From positions 9,170,552 to 9,234,551 of the forward strand of contig NW_020312935.1 of assembly GCF_003265705.1 (NCBI RefSeq): a DNA stretch of 64,000 nt, given 5' to 3'. Below, in pieces: positions 44,621 to 55,639 of the stretch. Each line of letters opens with the position of its first letter. The stretch's first letter is position 1. Both the position numbers and the translations under genes were made by a program. The notes below the pieces were generated by a model, which saw only the letters and a program-made list of their open reading frames with translations, was not told the DNA's origin and did not search any database. This DNA comes from Callorhinus ursinus. Lineage: Eukaryota > Chordata > Mammalia > Carnivora > Otariidae.

Positions 44621-44929
44621 TTTTAATAAAAGAGATCACATGAATGAAGAAAATTTTATTCACAACCTCACCAGGCAATTTCCCCCCTCCTTTTGAACTG
44701 CCTTTGACAGTTTCTTCAACATATTTGAGGATGAGAATAGATGAAAGAAAAGCAGTTCTGACCTGTGGCTTTAAATTTACGAAATGGGAATCTGTGGTGG
44801 TGCTACGGACACTTCATCAGCAAATATTCAAGATTCAGAATAAGGCAATTTAAAAGTCTTACCATCTATAATACTTCTTAATGAAAGAATAATGTTCTGT
44901 CCTTTTGTGCAACAAATTACCTGAACAAG

Positions 44930-45185
44930 TAGTTATAAGCATGTGTTGTGTAACTGGCACTGTTCTAGATTCTGGAGTGGGAACAGAATACAAAAAAGGG
45001 TAAAAAAAAAATGAGTATATATTATAGTGGTTAGAATGACATAAAGAATATGCCATATAGAATATTAAATATATAATGTATCAGATAGCTTAAAGTAAAA
45101 TACAAAGTAAAAACAAGTATTTAAAATAATAGGTGAAGGGAAAAATGCTGGGCATGAGTGGATAGTTGAGAGAGAACCTGTACTA
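44930..45185 (-). repeat. L2 fragment, antisense
   Basis: TAACTGGCACTGTTCTAGAT, TCTGGAGTGGGAACAGAATA and later AGATAGCTTAAAGTAAAATA fit antisense L2 just inside its tail. Confidence 0.5.
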
Positions 45186-45466
45186 AAGAACTTTTGGTGA
45201 CCAGTTTCTCTGGACTGCTGTAGTCAGAAATCGATAAATGATGTCACTTCCTTTCTTCTATTGAGTTCACCCTTGGGTTGACCTGTTAGAAAATTCTTCC
45301 GCTCATATTTTTACAAGACCTGTAATTCTAAGAGGTTTAATATTGGTTAAGGACGGAGTCTACTGTTGCATCTGGAACAGAGTAAAACAAATATATTCCA
45401 ACATTCAGTGTTTGTCTGACACATTATTTTCAGTGATTAAGCTGACAAGCCACAGAATCAATAAGA

Positions 45467-45729
45467 AAGTCATACGGGGCGGGGGGCGGGGTGAGGCGGC
45501 GCCTGGGTGGCTTAGTCGTTAAGCATCTGCCTTAGGCTCAGGTCATGATCCCAGGGTTCTGGGATCGAGCCCGGCATCGGGCTCCCTGCTCATTGGGGAG
45601 CCTGCTTCTCCCTCTCCCACTCCCCCTGCTTGTGTTCCCTCTCTTGCTGTGTGTCTCTCTGTCAAATAAATAAATAAAATCTAAAAAAAAAAAAAATGAA
45701 AAAAGTCATACTGGAAAAAAAAGTCATAC
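45467..45729 (+). repeat. CAN SINE with G-rich leader and repeated target motif
   Basis: The SINE is about 45498-45700 (GCGCCTGGGTGGCTTAGTCG to AAATAAATAAATAAAATC plus A14). AAGTCATAC occurs before it (45467-45475) and twice after it (45703-45711 and 45721-45729). A run of G and C (GGGGCGGGGGGCGGGG, from 45476) separates the upstream target copy from the SINE head. Confidence 0.93.
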
Positions 45730-45884
45730 TGAATATATTGAACCGTTGAATGTAAATATGGAGCTATAATGTTCCTTTCATTATTAAAATGCAGAGACAT
45801 ACTTATCTAGCAACATTGTATTTCCTTTATTCAAGGTGCATGTGATTCAAAGATACATGCGCAGGTCTACTAGAGTTCCCTGGA

Positions 45885-45914
45885 CACGCGCGCGCCTAGG
45901 CGCGCACGCACAGG
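45885..45914. repeat. Alternating GC/CA tract with 16-bp palindrome
   Basis: CACGCGCGCGCCTAGGCGCG continues into CGCACGCAC. GCGCGCCTAGGCGCGC at 45890-45905 is a perfect palindrome. This is the densest CpG spot in a CpG-poor window and has the alternating purine-pyrimidine pattern of Z-DNA. Confidence 0.9.
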
Positions 45915-45918
45915 CACT

Positions 45919-46276
45919 CCACGATAAACTGAATGGTCCTGTTTCCTCCAAATTTTTAGGTTGAAAGCTAATTGCCAATACAATGGCATTTGGATGGGGT
46001 GGGTCTTTGGGAGGTTATTCGGACATGAGAGTAGAGACCTCAGGAATTAGATTAGTACCGTTATAAAAGAGGCCCCAGGGAGCGCCTTCATTGCTTTGGC
46101 TATGTGAGGTTGCATTGAGAAGGTGGCCATCTATCAACCGGGAAGCAGATTCTCACGAACTGAAGCTACTGGCAGCTTGAACGTGGAATTCCCAGCCTCT
46201 TGAACCGTGAGAAATAAATCTATGTTTTTAAGCCTCCCAGACTGTGGTATTTTTGTAATAGCCCAAACTTAAGACA
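45919..46276 (+). mobile_element. MLT1A-type (ERVL-MaLR) LTR
   Basis: GATAAACTGAATGGTCCTGT, GGGTGGGTCTTTGGGAGGTT, TAGTACCGTTATAAAAGAGG, CTATCAACCGGGAAGCAGAT, GTGAGAAATAAATCTATG and the final AGCCCAAACTTAAGACA match an MLT1A-like LTR in sense. It retains more CpGs than its surroundings. Confidence 0.85.
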
Positions 46277-46317
46277 CGCCCTTATTATTAAAAGATGTGT
46301 GATTGTGTACAGTAGGA

Positions 46318-46455
46318 AAGCCCTGTACTTAGAGACAGAGAATCTAGGATCAAACCCCCATCCAGTATAGATGAGCTAGCTGGTGACTTTTACAAGCATG
46401 AATTTCTCCTCTTTCAAATGGGAATGTTGATACCTGCCTCAGTTATTTGTGAAAT
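46318..46455 (+). repeat. MIR fragment, sense
   Basis: CTAGGATCAAACCCCCATCC, GGTGACTTTTACAAGCATGA, TTCTCCTCTTTCAAATGGGA and TGATACCTGCCTCAG are the MIR core. Confidence 0.7.
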
Positions 46456-46558
46456 AACAAAATTACTTTGAAATTCACCCCATAAATGCTAGTGGAATTG
46501 ATCTGTGGCTGGTGAGTATAATTTTTAAAACATCATGGCAAATTATGAGTAAAGTCTT

Positions 46559-46787
46559 AGAAATTATATCCCCGGGCGCCTGGGTGGCTCGGTTGGTTAA
46601 GCGACTGCCTTCGGCTCAGGTCATGATCCTGGAGTCCTGGGATCGAGTCCCGCATCAGGCTCCCTGCTCTGCAGGGAGTTCTGCTTCTCCCTCTGACCCT
46701 CCCCCCTCTCATGTGCTCTCTCTCTCATTCTTTCTCTCAAATGAATAGATAAAATCTTTAAAAAAAAAAAAAAAGAAATTATATCCC
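46559..46787 (+). repeat. CAN SINE, perfect 14-bp target duplication
   Basis: AGAAATTATATCCC at 46559-46572 and 46774-46787 brackets a SINE with an intact head (GGGCGCCTGGGTGGCTCGGT), GGGATCGAGTCCCG and an A15 tail. It closely resembles the copy at 35.2 kb, including the TCTGACCCTCCCCCC body. Confidence 0.97.
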
Positions 46788-48104
46788 TGACTCTAAGAGT
46801 GGAATATAATATGGTATCAGGAGCAGAAATTATGTGGTTAAATTGTATGCTGTGGTACATCTTTTTAATTAAAAAAAAACCACGATTTGTTTTCAATTTC
46901 ACTAATCATCTGTGTCAACAATTGATAAAGCAAAAATTATAATTTTCATGTGTCAACATTAAACCTATAAAATCTTGTTAACAGCTAGCATAGTTGTCTC
47001 AAAATGTTAGCCTGTTCGATAAATATGTACTTAAGGAGAAAGGGCGCGTGGCCTTCCCAGAGCCATGCTTCTAAATGTTACAGCAGTTCTAACATACTTT
47101 TAATTAAATAAAAATTAAAACTCAGAAAATGTCACAAAAGGGTAACCTAATATTTGATCATTAATGTACTTATGCAAAGGGATATTTACAACTGTGCATT
47201 CAGAAGTGATCACCTTCCCTTTCCAAGTTCCATGAAACCAAGATTTAAGATAATGTTTACATAAACTTTAGAGCAGAGTTTCTAGGTAGTCTTTGCCCTG
47301 TAGACATTCTCTGCTGATTTTGATTCGAATAAAGTGCTGAGAGGTGTTTACATTGTAGTTTCCTTTTTTGTTCAACTATCAAAAATACCTCATGATTAGA
47401 GCCAGTTAAATTCTTGTCTAAGATCACAAAAGACTTTCTTATGCAAGATCACCGTATCCAAGTTATGGAAGACATTCAGTGGTGAACTCATCACTTCTGA
47501 ATAGAAATACCTGAACCACCTGTGTCTGGACGTCCTAAAGAAATACAGAGATATTAGAATCACCACTAGACCCTAAATGTTAATAACTCTCTCTTTACTT
47601 AAAACATAACAGCCCAGTCCCTTATCCGTCCTCTGGTGATGTTAGTGCTTTTCATGCTTACTCATAGGAAGAATGGTGAACAAGGGATTGCTGTCCTCAT
47701 TCTGTGTTACAAACCAGCATGTCCCTGTAGACAGCTATTCTGTTAGCAGTATTCACCACTTAAAACTTCATACTCCTAATTCCTTCTGTCTTTTCTCATT
47801 GCTCTTATTTGCCAATACTTCAATCACTGTGAGTAAAAATGTGTTATTTCCAGTACATCTATTTCCATAGAGCAAAGTGCCATCTCTAGATCTAAAACAA
47901 ACTGTTCTTGCTGGAGTCTGTAAGGAAGAAGAATAAGTAAATTATCTTATGAGGAAATACTTGATTTTAAAAAGAAATAGCAAAATGTCTTTTGACATTA
48001 TATAGCTTTCTAGGTTTGTGTCATACCAAATGCATACATGCCACATCCCTCTGGGGAGTTCCTCTTTGGCTCTCTGTTAAGTTGGTGCAATCCCATATAT
48101 GCTC
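46788..48104. other. No gene seen; unassigned
   Basis: About 1.3 kb without recognised repeats; AT-rich with scattered complex patches (for example 47180-47520). No ORF above 65 codons and no RNA gene. Confidence 0.42.
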
Positions 48105-48484
48105 TCCCCCTATTTTTTTTAATTTACCCTTTTTTATTATTATGTTATTCACCATACATTACATCATTAGTTTTTGATGTAGTGTTCCATGATTCATTGT
48201 TTGCATATAACACCCAGTGCTCCACGCAGAACGTGCCCTCTTTAATACCCATCACCAGGCTAACCCATCCCCCCACCCCCTCCCCTCTAGAACCCTCAGT
48301 TTGTTTCTCAGAGTCCATCGTCTCTCATGGTTCGTCTCCCCCTCCGATTTCCCCCCCTTCATTCTTCCCCTCCTGCTATCTTCTTCTTTTTTTTTTTTTA
48401 ACATATAATATCTTATTTGTTTCAGAGGTACAGATCTGTGATTCAACAGTCTTACGCAACTCACAGCGCTCACCATAGCACATA
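48105..48484 (-). mobile_element. L1 3' end, antisense
   Basis: A T-run, ATTATGTTATTCACCATACA, AACACCCAGTGCTCCACGCA, AATACCCATCACCAGGCTAA, CCTCTAGAACCCTCAGTTTG and GATTCAACAGTCTTACGCAA are the reverse complement of a carnivore L1 3' UTR, as at 21.8 kb. The 146-codon plus frame at 48038-48478 is antisense to it and not a gene. Confidence 0.92.
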
Positions 48485-48641
48485 CTATATCTTAGAAATA
48501 AGAATCCAAATGATAATATAAAGTGTTTAATTAGAGTATTAATTGATAGTGCCCATTTAAGTAGACATGTGTTTTCAAATAACATGTTTTAAGTTAATTA
48601 TAATCACAAAGATGTTATACATTATATATAATCACAAAAAT
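48485..48641. other. AT-rich spacer between two L1 ends
   Basis: About 150 bases of unique AT-rich sequence separate the two L1 copies, so the copies are not in direct tandem contact. Confidence 0.6.
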
Positions 48642-48979
48642 TTTTACCCTGCTTTTTTCTTTAAATTTTTTATTGTTATGTTAATCACCATACATTACAT
48701 CATTAGTTTTTGATGTAGTGTTCCATGATTCATTGTTTGCACGTAACACCCAGTGCTCCATTCAATATGTGCCCTCTTTAATACCCATCACCAGGCTAAC
48801 CCACCCCCCCACCCCCCTCCCCTCTAGAACCCTCAGTTTGTTTTTCAGAGTCCATAGTCTCTCAAGGTTCATCTCCCCCTCCGATTTATTCCCCTTCATT
48901 CTTCCCCTCCTGCTATCTTCTTCTTTTTTTTTTTTCTTAACATATATTGCATTATTTGTTTCAGAGTTTTACCCTACTT
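48642..48979 (-). mobile_element. L1 3' end, antisense, with 13-bp target duplication
   Basis: The same L1 3' UTR as the preceding copy fills about 48655-48966. TTTTACCCTGCTT (48642-48654) and TTTTACCCTACTT (48967-48979) form a target duplication with one mismatch. This shows an independent, very short insertion and not a copy of its neighbour. Confidence 0.9.
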
Positions 48980-49929
48980 CTGAATCTGTATTAGTTTATG
49001 TATATATATAATGAAAGCCTGGACTTAAAGACATAAAATTCTTCCACACGTGTGTATGTGTACTATAACAAGAAGGATATTTTTTTAATTATAGGTTACA
49101 TTGGCAGCAACTGCCATTTCTCCAATAGAAAGCTATTTATTTGTTCCTCAAATTTTATTTATATCCTATATTCTTCTAGGCCCTATTTTAAGATGATGGT
49201 GAAAAGTGATAATGCAAAGTCTGTACTCTCAGGGAGATCACAATTGAGATCTCAATTCAGTATCTCCTAGATCTGTAAACATAATGAAGGTTAGCACTTG
49301 ATATATCATTTCTTGGAAAAATCAGGTTGACAGTCAAAAATGGTACAAGGGACCCATCTATTGGCTTAAGATGTGGAATTATCTCTGGGTTAGTGAGGCT
49401 AATGCTTTAGAAAATACATATTTTTTCTGATTCAGAATCAGATATTTTCATAGGAAGATCAGATTTTCTAATACTTAGTCATAAATGATTTTTCATCTCT
49501 TAACTCTAGGTATTTTTTTTTTAAAAGATGAAAAGCTTGTGGGAGTCACAATTAGAGTCAATTATAGTTTGATTGACTTACTTTGGCATTAAAACACCTA
49601 GAGGAGGTTATTCCTCTATAAAGAAAAAATAAAATTCTGTTCCTATGTCTTTCAGATTTAGGATTTTGCTCTTTTCATAGAAAGTAGCCATGGTGCTTGA
49701 CTGGACATAAGAATTAAAATATATACCACTGAAATGAGACATGAAGAATTCTGAGTGAGAATTGAGAATGACAAAAGGGAGGTGGGAAGAGAGAAAATAA
49801 ACACAAAATATAGAAAATGGCAATTTAATAAAAATATGCCTAATGTGTAGCCAGAATAGTTACTCTCTCAATGTAGTTCTTTATTTACCCCACATTTTAT
49901 TACAGTTTCTGTAGCATGCTCTGATTATC
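48980..49929. other. No gene seen; unassigned
   Basis: AT-rich unique sequence; no named repeat. Frames of up to 72 codons are not protein-like. Confidence 0.42.
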
Positions 49930-50400
49930 AGATATGTATACCTTCACTGCTCATTTTCACTGTTTTCTTGGCTATTTTTGAGTCCTTGCTTTCTTTATAA
50001 ACTTAAGACAAATTTATCCAAATCCCCTTTACCATTTTGGTCCTTTTGGAATTTTAACAGGAACTACATTAAATTTTTATTAAATTTGGAAGAATTTACA
50101 TTTTTATGATATTAAATTTTTCTATTCAAGTTACCTTTCCATGTGCTATATAGCTTTTTTTCATATTAATTTTATGCTTCTATTAAGTATATCCCTACAT
50201 ATTTTTATTGCTATTGAGAATGGATTTTTAAATTTCCATTTTGCTTATGTTTTTCTGGAGGAGAGAAAAATCTATTCATTACTGTATACTTGTATTAGAA
50301 TCTACTACTTTACCACACTCTTTTATTAAACTCTAGTTATTATACTTAAAACCATTGTCATCACCATGTAGGGATGGTTTGACATATTTTTTAATATGTA
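49930..50400 (-). repeat. Old L1/HAL1-like remnant, antisense
   Basis: AACTACATTAAATTTTTATT, AAATTTGGAAGAATTTACAT, TTTTTCTATTCAAGTTACCT and TTATTAAACTCTAGTTATT have the order of antisense L1 ORF2 sequence. It is very diverged and no reading frame survives. Confidence 0.5.
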
Positions 50401-50604
50401 TGCCAGTTATTTCATTTTTCATTTATTATTTCAATTGCTAAAATCTTACAGTATCCCTATTTCTGGTTTGAACTGGTAAGGTTTTAGTGTTTTGCTATTT
50501 AGTATAATAGTTGCTGTAACATTCAGTAATCTATCCTTATTGTAGTTAGGTTGCTTCTTTCTCTTTCTATTTTACTTTAAAGTGTTAAGAATAGTTGCTA
50601 ATTT

Positions 50605-50855
50605 TTCCTAGTTTTATTGAGATATAATAGACATATGACATTGTCCTAATCCAAAATGTACAACAGAATCATTTGATATATGTGCATATTATGAAATGAT
50701 TTCTATTATAAGGTAACATTCCATCACCTCACATAGTTACGTATTTTTGTTATGATAAGAACTTTTAAGATCTCTCTTAGCAACTTTGAAATGTACAACA
50801 CAGTATTGCTAACTGTGGGTGCCAATGCTGTACATTACATGTAATTCTTAAAAAT
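50605..50855 (-). repeat. Old L1 3' UTR remnant, antisense
   Basis: TAGTTTTATTGAGATATAAT, AGACATATGACATTGTCC, GATAAGAACTTTTAAGATCT, CTCTTAGCAACTTTGAAATG and TGTACATTACATGTAATT are classic antisense landmarks of old mammalian L1 3' UTRs. Its position to the right of the ORF2-like piece shows the two are separate insertions. Confidence 0.75.
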
Positions 50856-51414
50856 AATTTTTACATTTCTGTGGTGCCATCAAGTCTTTACTCTGCCTAA
50901 AAATGACATTCTGTGGATTTTTTCTCTTTATATACCTTTCAATTTACATCTTTACTTTTCTCATTTTCAATATATGCATGTGGAATTGGGGAGCATGAAT
51001 TAATACAGGGGAGTTTTCTCAGAGAAGATTGGAAAAAAATGAGCAAATAGAAAATAAATTATAAAAAGAACCATTTAAGGAACCAACAGAGATAAAATTT
51101 AGAGTTGAGATACCTCAGACAGTCTGTGACTTTACTGACATGTAGAGAAGGATATGGACCTGATCGTTTTTCTTTTAGGAAACTGCTACTTTCACCATAT
51201 CCACAACCCTCACAATCCTCACAACATTAAAACAGTAATTCAGACTGCTGAATGCAAAGATAAGAACAAAGTGCACCCATATTTATGTGTTAGGTCATAC
51301 GGTTTATATAACTTTTGACTGAGAAAAGTACTCTCAGATCTCATATCTATTAGGTAGCAGTGGTCATTCTAGTGCTAAGTTGTGTCTTAATCATAGAATA
51401 TTCCCTTTCCATGC
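50856..51414. other. No gene seen; unassigned
   Basis: Unique AT-rich sequence without recognised repeats or ORFs. Confidence 0.4.
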
Positions 51415-51590
51415 TAAATGTTTTCTCATTTTTTATTGCCTTTTAATATCTCCTCACTCCTACACACAGTTTATGAGGATGGGGATTTTCTGCCTGTTTA
51501 TTCATCACTGTGCCTCAGCACATAGAATAATGCTGGTTATATAGCAATACCCAAAAATATTTCCAGAATTAATTAATGAATTGTAGCAAA
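51415..51590 (+). repeat. L2 3' fragment
   Basis: TTTATGAGGATGGGGATTTT, CTGCCTGTTTATTCATCACT, GTGCCTCAGCACATAGAATA and TTAATTAATGAATTG are a decayed L2 3' end in sense. Confidence 0.55.
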
Positions 51591-51851
51591 TATATCAGCT
51601 GGGTGGTACTGTGCAATTAAAGACAAAGAATATTTTTAAAAAATAATTATAGTCAGATTAAGTATCGGATGAAACCACCTCAAGTAATAGTGAGTTCTAG
51701 TCAGTAGAAGTCAGCTAACAAAGAACTAGAATGTGGTACCGGGATTCAGGTACCAAGAAAATAGTTGGAACAGATGATATTCTAAAAGTCCTTTCTATGC
51801 TTCTTTTCTATTATTCATTTATTTTTTCCAAACTGTCATATTTGTCAAACA

Positions 51852-51912
51852 ACATACATACATACATGCATACATGTGTGCATGTATGCATATCTACCTA
51901 CATATGCATGCA
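51852..51912 (+). repeat. (CATA)/(CATG) palindrome-rich tract
   Basis: ACATACATACATACATGCAT, then ACATGTGTGCATGTATGCAT and ACATATGCATGCAC form a mixed tetranucleotide tract with self-complementary stretches. Confidence 0.85.
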
Positions 51913-53070
51913 CTTTTCATTTTTTCCTTTGCCACCAATGATTTGTTCTCATTAAAATGGCTTTATGGTTTTGCAGAGTTTTCCAAGATTCATTTTATGT
52001 GCTACACAAATGTTTAAAACTTGGAATGACTGCCTTTGGCTTAATTATTTTAAATCATTCTGTAACTTTTATGTAACATAGTAAATGTGAACTTTATTTG
52101 CTTCTAGTGAAAAAGTTAAATTTTGCATGCATTCATAACTAATGAAAGTACAAAGTAATTAACACTTTTCAGTGCTTTCTGATAAGTGCCACCATAACAT
52201 AGCAATTAAGCCCTCAAAATCCACAAAAAAGATACAGGAAATTATAGTCTTTAAATTCTATATTAAAATTTGGAAATCTGTTTTAGGTGTCTGTAGAGTA
52301 TGTATGTGTGTATTAGGTAGAGAAGAAAGTTCAATTTAGTTTAAAGTTTTGATTAGGGAACCTACAATCAGGAAGTACTGAATCAATTGTTTAAAATGCA
52401 CAATTTTGATTTGAGTGTTTTTTTACCAATAAGCTATGTTAATGTTCTTATTTAAATATGGAACTAAAGCCCTTGAAACAATTTAACATGTATAAACTGT
52501 CCCCTCCAAAACCCATCCCACTTCTGTTTTTTAATGTGTAATCAAGAGTCAGGCAGTTTTACAAGTACATTAAGTTATAAATTACATCTAATTGGATGAT
52601 TACAAATATTTAGTCCTACTAAAAAAAATCGGTGTTAAGATTTTTATTTTGTTGTTCTAGTATGGTTTTAGGTATCATCTAAAATGTTACATGTGGTCTA
52701 GCTGGTAAAATAATAAGAACAACAATAATCCTGGGCTCTGAATTTGATTGCAGTGGGACAGAGGATCCTGTGGCAAACACTGCTGATATACTTACTCATG
52801 GATTTTATTATGATCGTGAAGTTACTGGGTTATCCATTCAATTTCTCTTCATCTCTCTTATTGCAGATTGTAGTACGACAAAGCTGTATTATAGTAGTAT
52901 GTTAAAATTATAGCATGATAAAATTATAACAAAATTGGTATCAGTATGATAAAATTATAACTCGAAATGCAGTTTTTCAAGGAAATGAAAGAAGCCTATG
53001 ATTTTAATGGTAATGTCATAGTAAATATAGGATTTTTTTCTTTTTAAAGTTTATTTCTGGCATTATAATT
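51913..53070. other. No gene seen; unassigned
   Basis: Unique AT-rich sequence. ATGATAAAATTATAAC occurs twice near 52914 and 52946, a minor local repeat. Confidence 0.42.
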
Positions 53071-53074
53071 TTAG

Positions 53075-53240
53075 CTATGTGGCCTTGCAGGGTGGATAAA
53101 TCTCTCTTTGCTTCATTTCCTCACCTATATACTGCAGATATTGATGACACCTTAGGTTGTAAAGAGAATAGGATATTTTAATAGAAGTACATTGTTTAGA
53201 CTGACTGGCACTTAATAAGTTCTGAGTAAATTTTATATAA
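53075..53240 (+). repeat. MIR, sense
   Basis: TGTGGCCTTGCAGGGTGGAT, CTTTGCTTCATTTCCTCACC, TATACTGCAGATATTGATGA and CTGGCACTTAATAAGTTCTG keep the MIR order. Confidence 0.72.
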
Positions 53241-53464
53241 TACTGTTTTTTCTTTATACTCATTTTAGTAGACTAAAATAGAATTATTTATCTGAATTAT
53301 TATAATTAATCTACTAAAACTTAATCCTAGCCTCAGTTTGTATTTCATAAATAGGGATAAAAAGAGATTTCCCCTAATGTGACAATTTGGAATGTTATCT
53401 TTTGAATGGGTTCTAAACTTTAGGATATAATTGTTAAAGATGGCAGTATATTTAAATTATAAAA

Positions 53465-53560
53465 AGTGTATGTATACTTAATATTCTATATGTGTGTGTG
53501 CATGTATATATGTATGTGTAAATGCATATGTGTTATGCGCATGTGCATATACACAAACAT
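53465..53560 (+). repeat. TG/CA/TA-rich low-complexity tract
   Basis: TATGTGTGTGTGCATGTATA, TATGTATGTGTAAATGCATA and TGCGCATGTGCATATACACA form alternating purine-pyrimidine sequence. Frames here are artefacts. Confidence 0.85.
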
Positions 53561-54955
53561 TATAACCTTTTCACGACTTGTATCTGCCTGATTGGACAAT
53601 TTCTTGTGCTCCCCTCTCCAGTTAAGCTGGGGGGGCTGGGGAGAATTTGCTGTGCAGGGAGGGCAGGAGAGGTTACAAACATGTCTTCTCAAAGGTGGTT
53701 TCTAGTAATCAATTTATATGGAATATTGAAAAGGTCAATGTAATACAGCATGCTCTCTAATTCTTTGAAAATATGAGGCATTAAAATTCTGATGCCTCAT
53801 TCAAGGTTGTAATGAGAACATAACACAAATTGAACCTATTATTTTGACAGTGATAGTAATGAGAATGGGAAATGAAATAAACTTAATGATACTGCAAGTG
53901 ACTTTTTTATTTCAAAATTTCCTAACTTCCTTGCTGTCTGTTTTGCAAAGGGAAACCATAGTACACATACACGTACTAAGTTCTTTAAAATAAATGTACC
54001 CCATGAAAGAGTGGAACAATAGGTTAATTTAAACACTAAACAAATGTTCATGGCTTGTATAAAGTCAAACGCATGGAAGACCTCTATTTTCCTTTAAAGC
54101 TGACTCTCCTCTTAGAAGGGCAAATTTTTGGAAATCTTTCAAAATAAAAACAACAAGGCTTATATAAACTTATAGAACTTAGAGCTGTAAAAGCGACTAA
54201 TATGTTAAGTCTGGTTAAGTCAGGTGAAGAAATACGTTGAGAAAAATCCTTAAAGCTATGGTGACGGTAGAGATGAGAACTCCACTCTAGATCCCATCTT
54301 GTGCCTCACTCATCTCCCTTTCCAAGTAATTATTGGCTGTCTACCATGTGTCAGCAACCACCCTGTCTTCTTTCCATTCATAAAATTAAAAATGAATACA
54401 TAAATAAACTATAAATGCTGCTTCTACGAAGAGAAAAGGAATCACAAGATAATTGTGAGGATTCTGCAGCTTTGGAAAGGCAAAGGCAATCCAGTCTTCC
54501 TTTATAATGTCTTTAAGAATTATGAACTGTCTGGTTTTTCCAGAAGTGTTGGCTGAATACAGAGAAGGATATCTACTGGTGAATTTGATCAATGCAGAAA
54601 ACAAAATTGGATTTCTTTATGCCCAGAGTGTACTTTAGATTTAGGCTGATAGACGTCACTGATCAAAGTTGGCTGGGCTCTGCGCATGGCTAAGATGTGA
54701 TGAATGCCCCTGGGTAAGTGTTCTGTACACCTGCTTTTGTGCTTTGACTTAACTTTCCATTTCAGCATAAACCAGGGGTAAATAGGTAAACATTTTACTC
54801 ATGAATCAGGAGCAGGAGACACAATACTTCTTTCTTGTCCAAATCAAAGCTACTTTTTATTCTTTTACTTTTATGATATGGAGTCATAACTTTATTTATT
54901 GTCTTATTCTACAAATATTGGGTACCCTGCCCTTGAGGGGCCATCAACTGCTGTG
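53561..54955. other. No gene seen; unassigned
   Basis: About 1.4 kb with no recognised repeat. GGGGGGCTGGGGAG at about 53630 is the only G-rich patch. Frames of up to 73 codons conflict across strands. Confidence 0.42.
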
Positions 54956-55125
54956 AGTTTTGATTCAAAAAGTGAGCAAAGGCAGCTGTACTTCCTGGCT
55001 TTAAGGAGAGTAATAACAAGTAAGGCAGTAAGTATTAAAGTACTACTTCAGTAGAAGTTAAATTATACCAGTGACAAGTGATATATAAGAGAGTTACAAG
55101 GAATGATGAAACTGTATCTTAGGAC
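54956..55125 (-). repeat. Possible L2 fragment, antisense
   Basis: GGCTTTAAGGAGAGTAATAA and CCAGTGACAAGTGATATATA fit antisense L2. The match is weak. Confidence 0.4.
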
Positions 55126-55127
55126 AA

Positions 55128-55202
55128 TTCATTTACTGCTATAAGTCTAGGACAGTGGCTGGTACATAGTGGACCCTTAGTGAATTTGTGTTGAATGAAT
55201 TT
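55128..55202 (+). repeat. L2 or MIR 3' tail, sense
   Basis: AGTCTAGGACAGTGGCTGGT, ACATAGTGGACCCTTAGTGA and TGTGTTGAATGAATTT are the familiar 'cagtgcctggcacatagtagg...ttgttgaatgaatg' tail. Confidence 0.65.
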
Positions 55203-55385
55203 GACCCAGTCAGGAATGGCCTCCCTAAGGAATTCCTGCTTCAATTCTGCTCTGGGGCTGAGGGAAGTTAATTAGTGGAGAGGTTGGGATAGGGGTTCTG
55301 TGGGTCAAGAATTGTGCTAAGTTCAAGGAAGTTAAGAGAAGGCCAGTGTTTCCAAGATCTAAGGAAATTATATGATAACATAAAT

Positions 55386-55403
55386 TATATGTGTATGTGT
55401 CTA

Positions 55404-55459
<56 letters not shown>

Positions 55460-55565
55460 CGCGTGTCTGTATATGTGTATGTATATATATATATACACAC
55501 ACACAGAGATAGACACATACACACAGTATATACGCATAGACACATATATATTGAATGGAATATAT
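55386..55565. repeat. (TA)n with flanking GT and CA tracts
   Basis: About 20 TA units (55412-55450) lie between GT-rich and CA-rich arms, then a second TA block (55485-55495) leads into CACACACACA. The arms are mutually complementary in part, so long hairpins are possible. Frames on both strands are artefacts. Confidence 0.93.
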
Positions 55566-55639
55566 ATTGAATATATTCATATTTATATAGTCAATATAAT
55601 TTTATATATAATTCAATATTTATATATTCTCTATACAGA

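Noticed and set aside
45476..45497. Promoter or CpG island from the GGGGCGGGGGGCGGGG block
   Set aside because: Only about 20 bases long and directly attached to a SINE head. No wider GC-rich region surrounds it.
48038..48478. 146-codon plus-strand open frame, the longest in the window
   Set aside because: It lies almost wholly in antisense L1 3' UTR and is rich in P, S, F and L from pyrimidine-rich sequence. The same pattern recurs in the second L1 copy.
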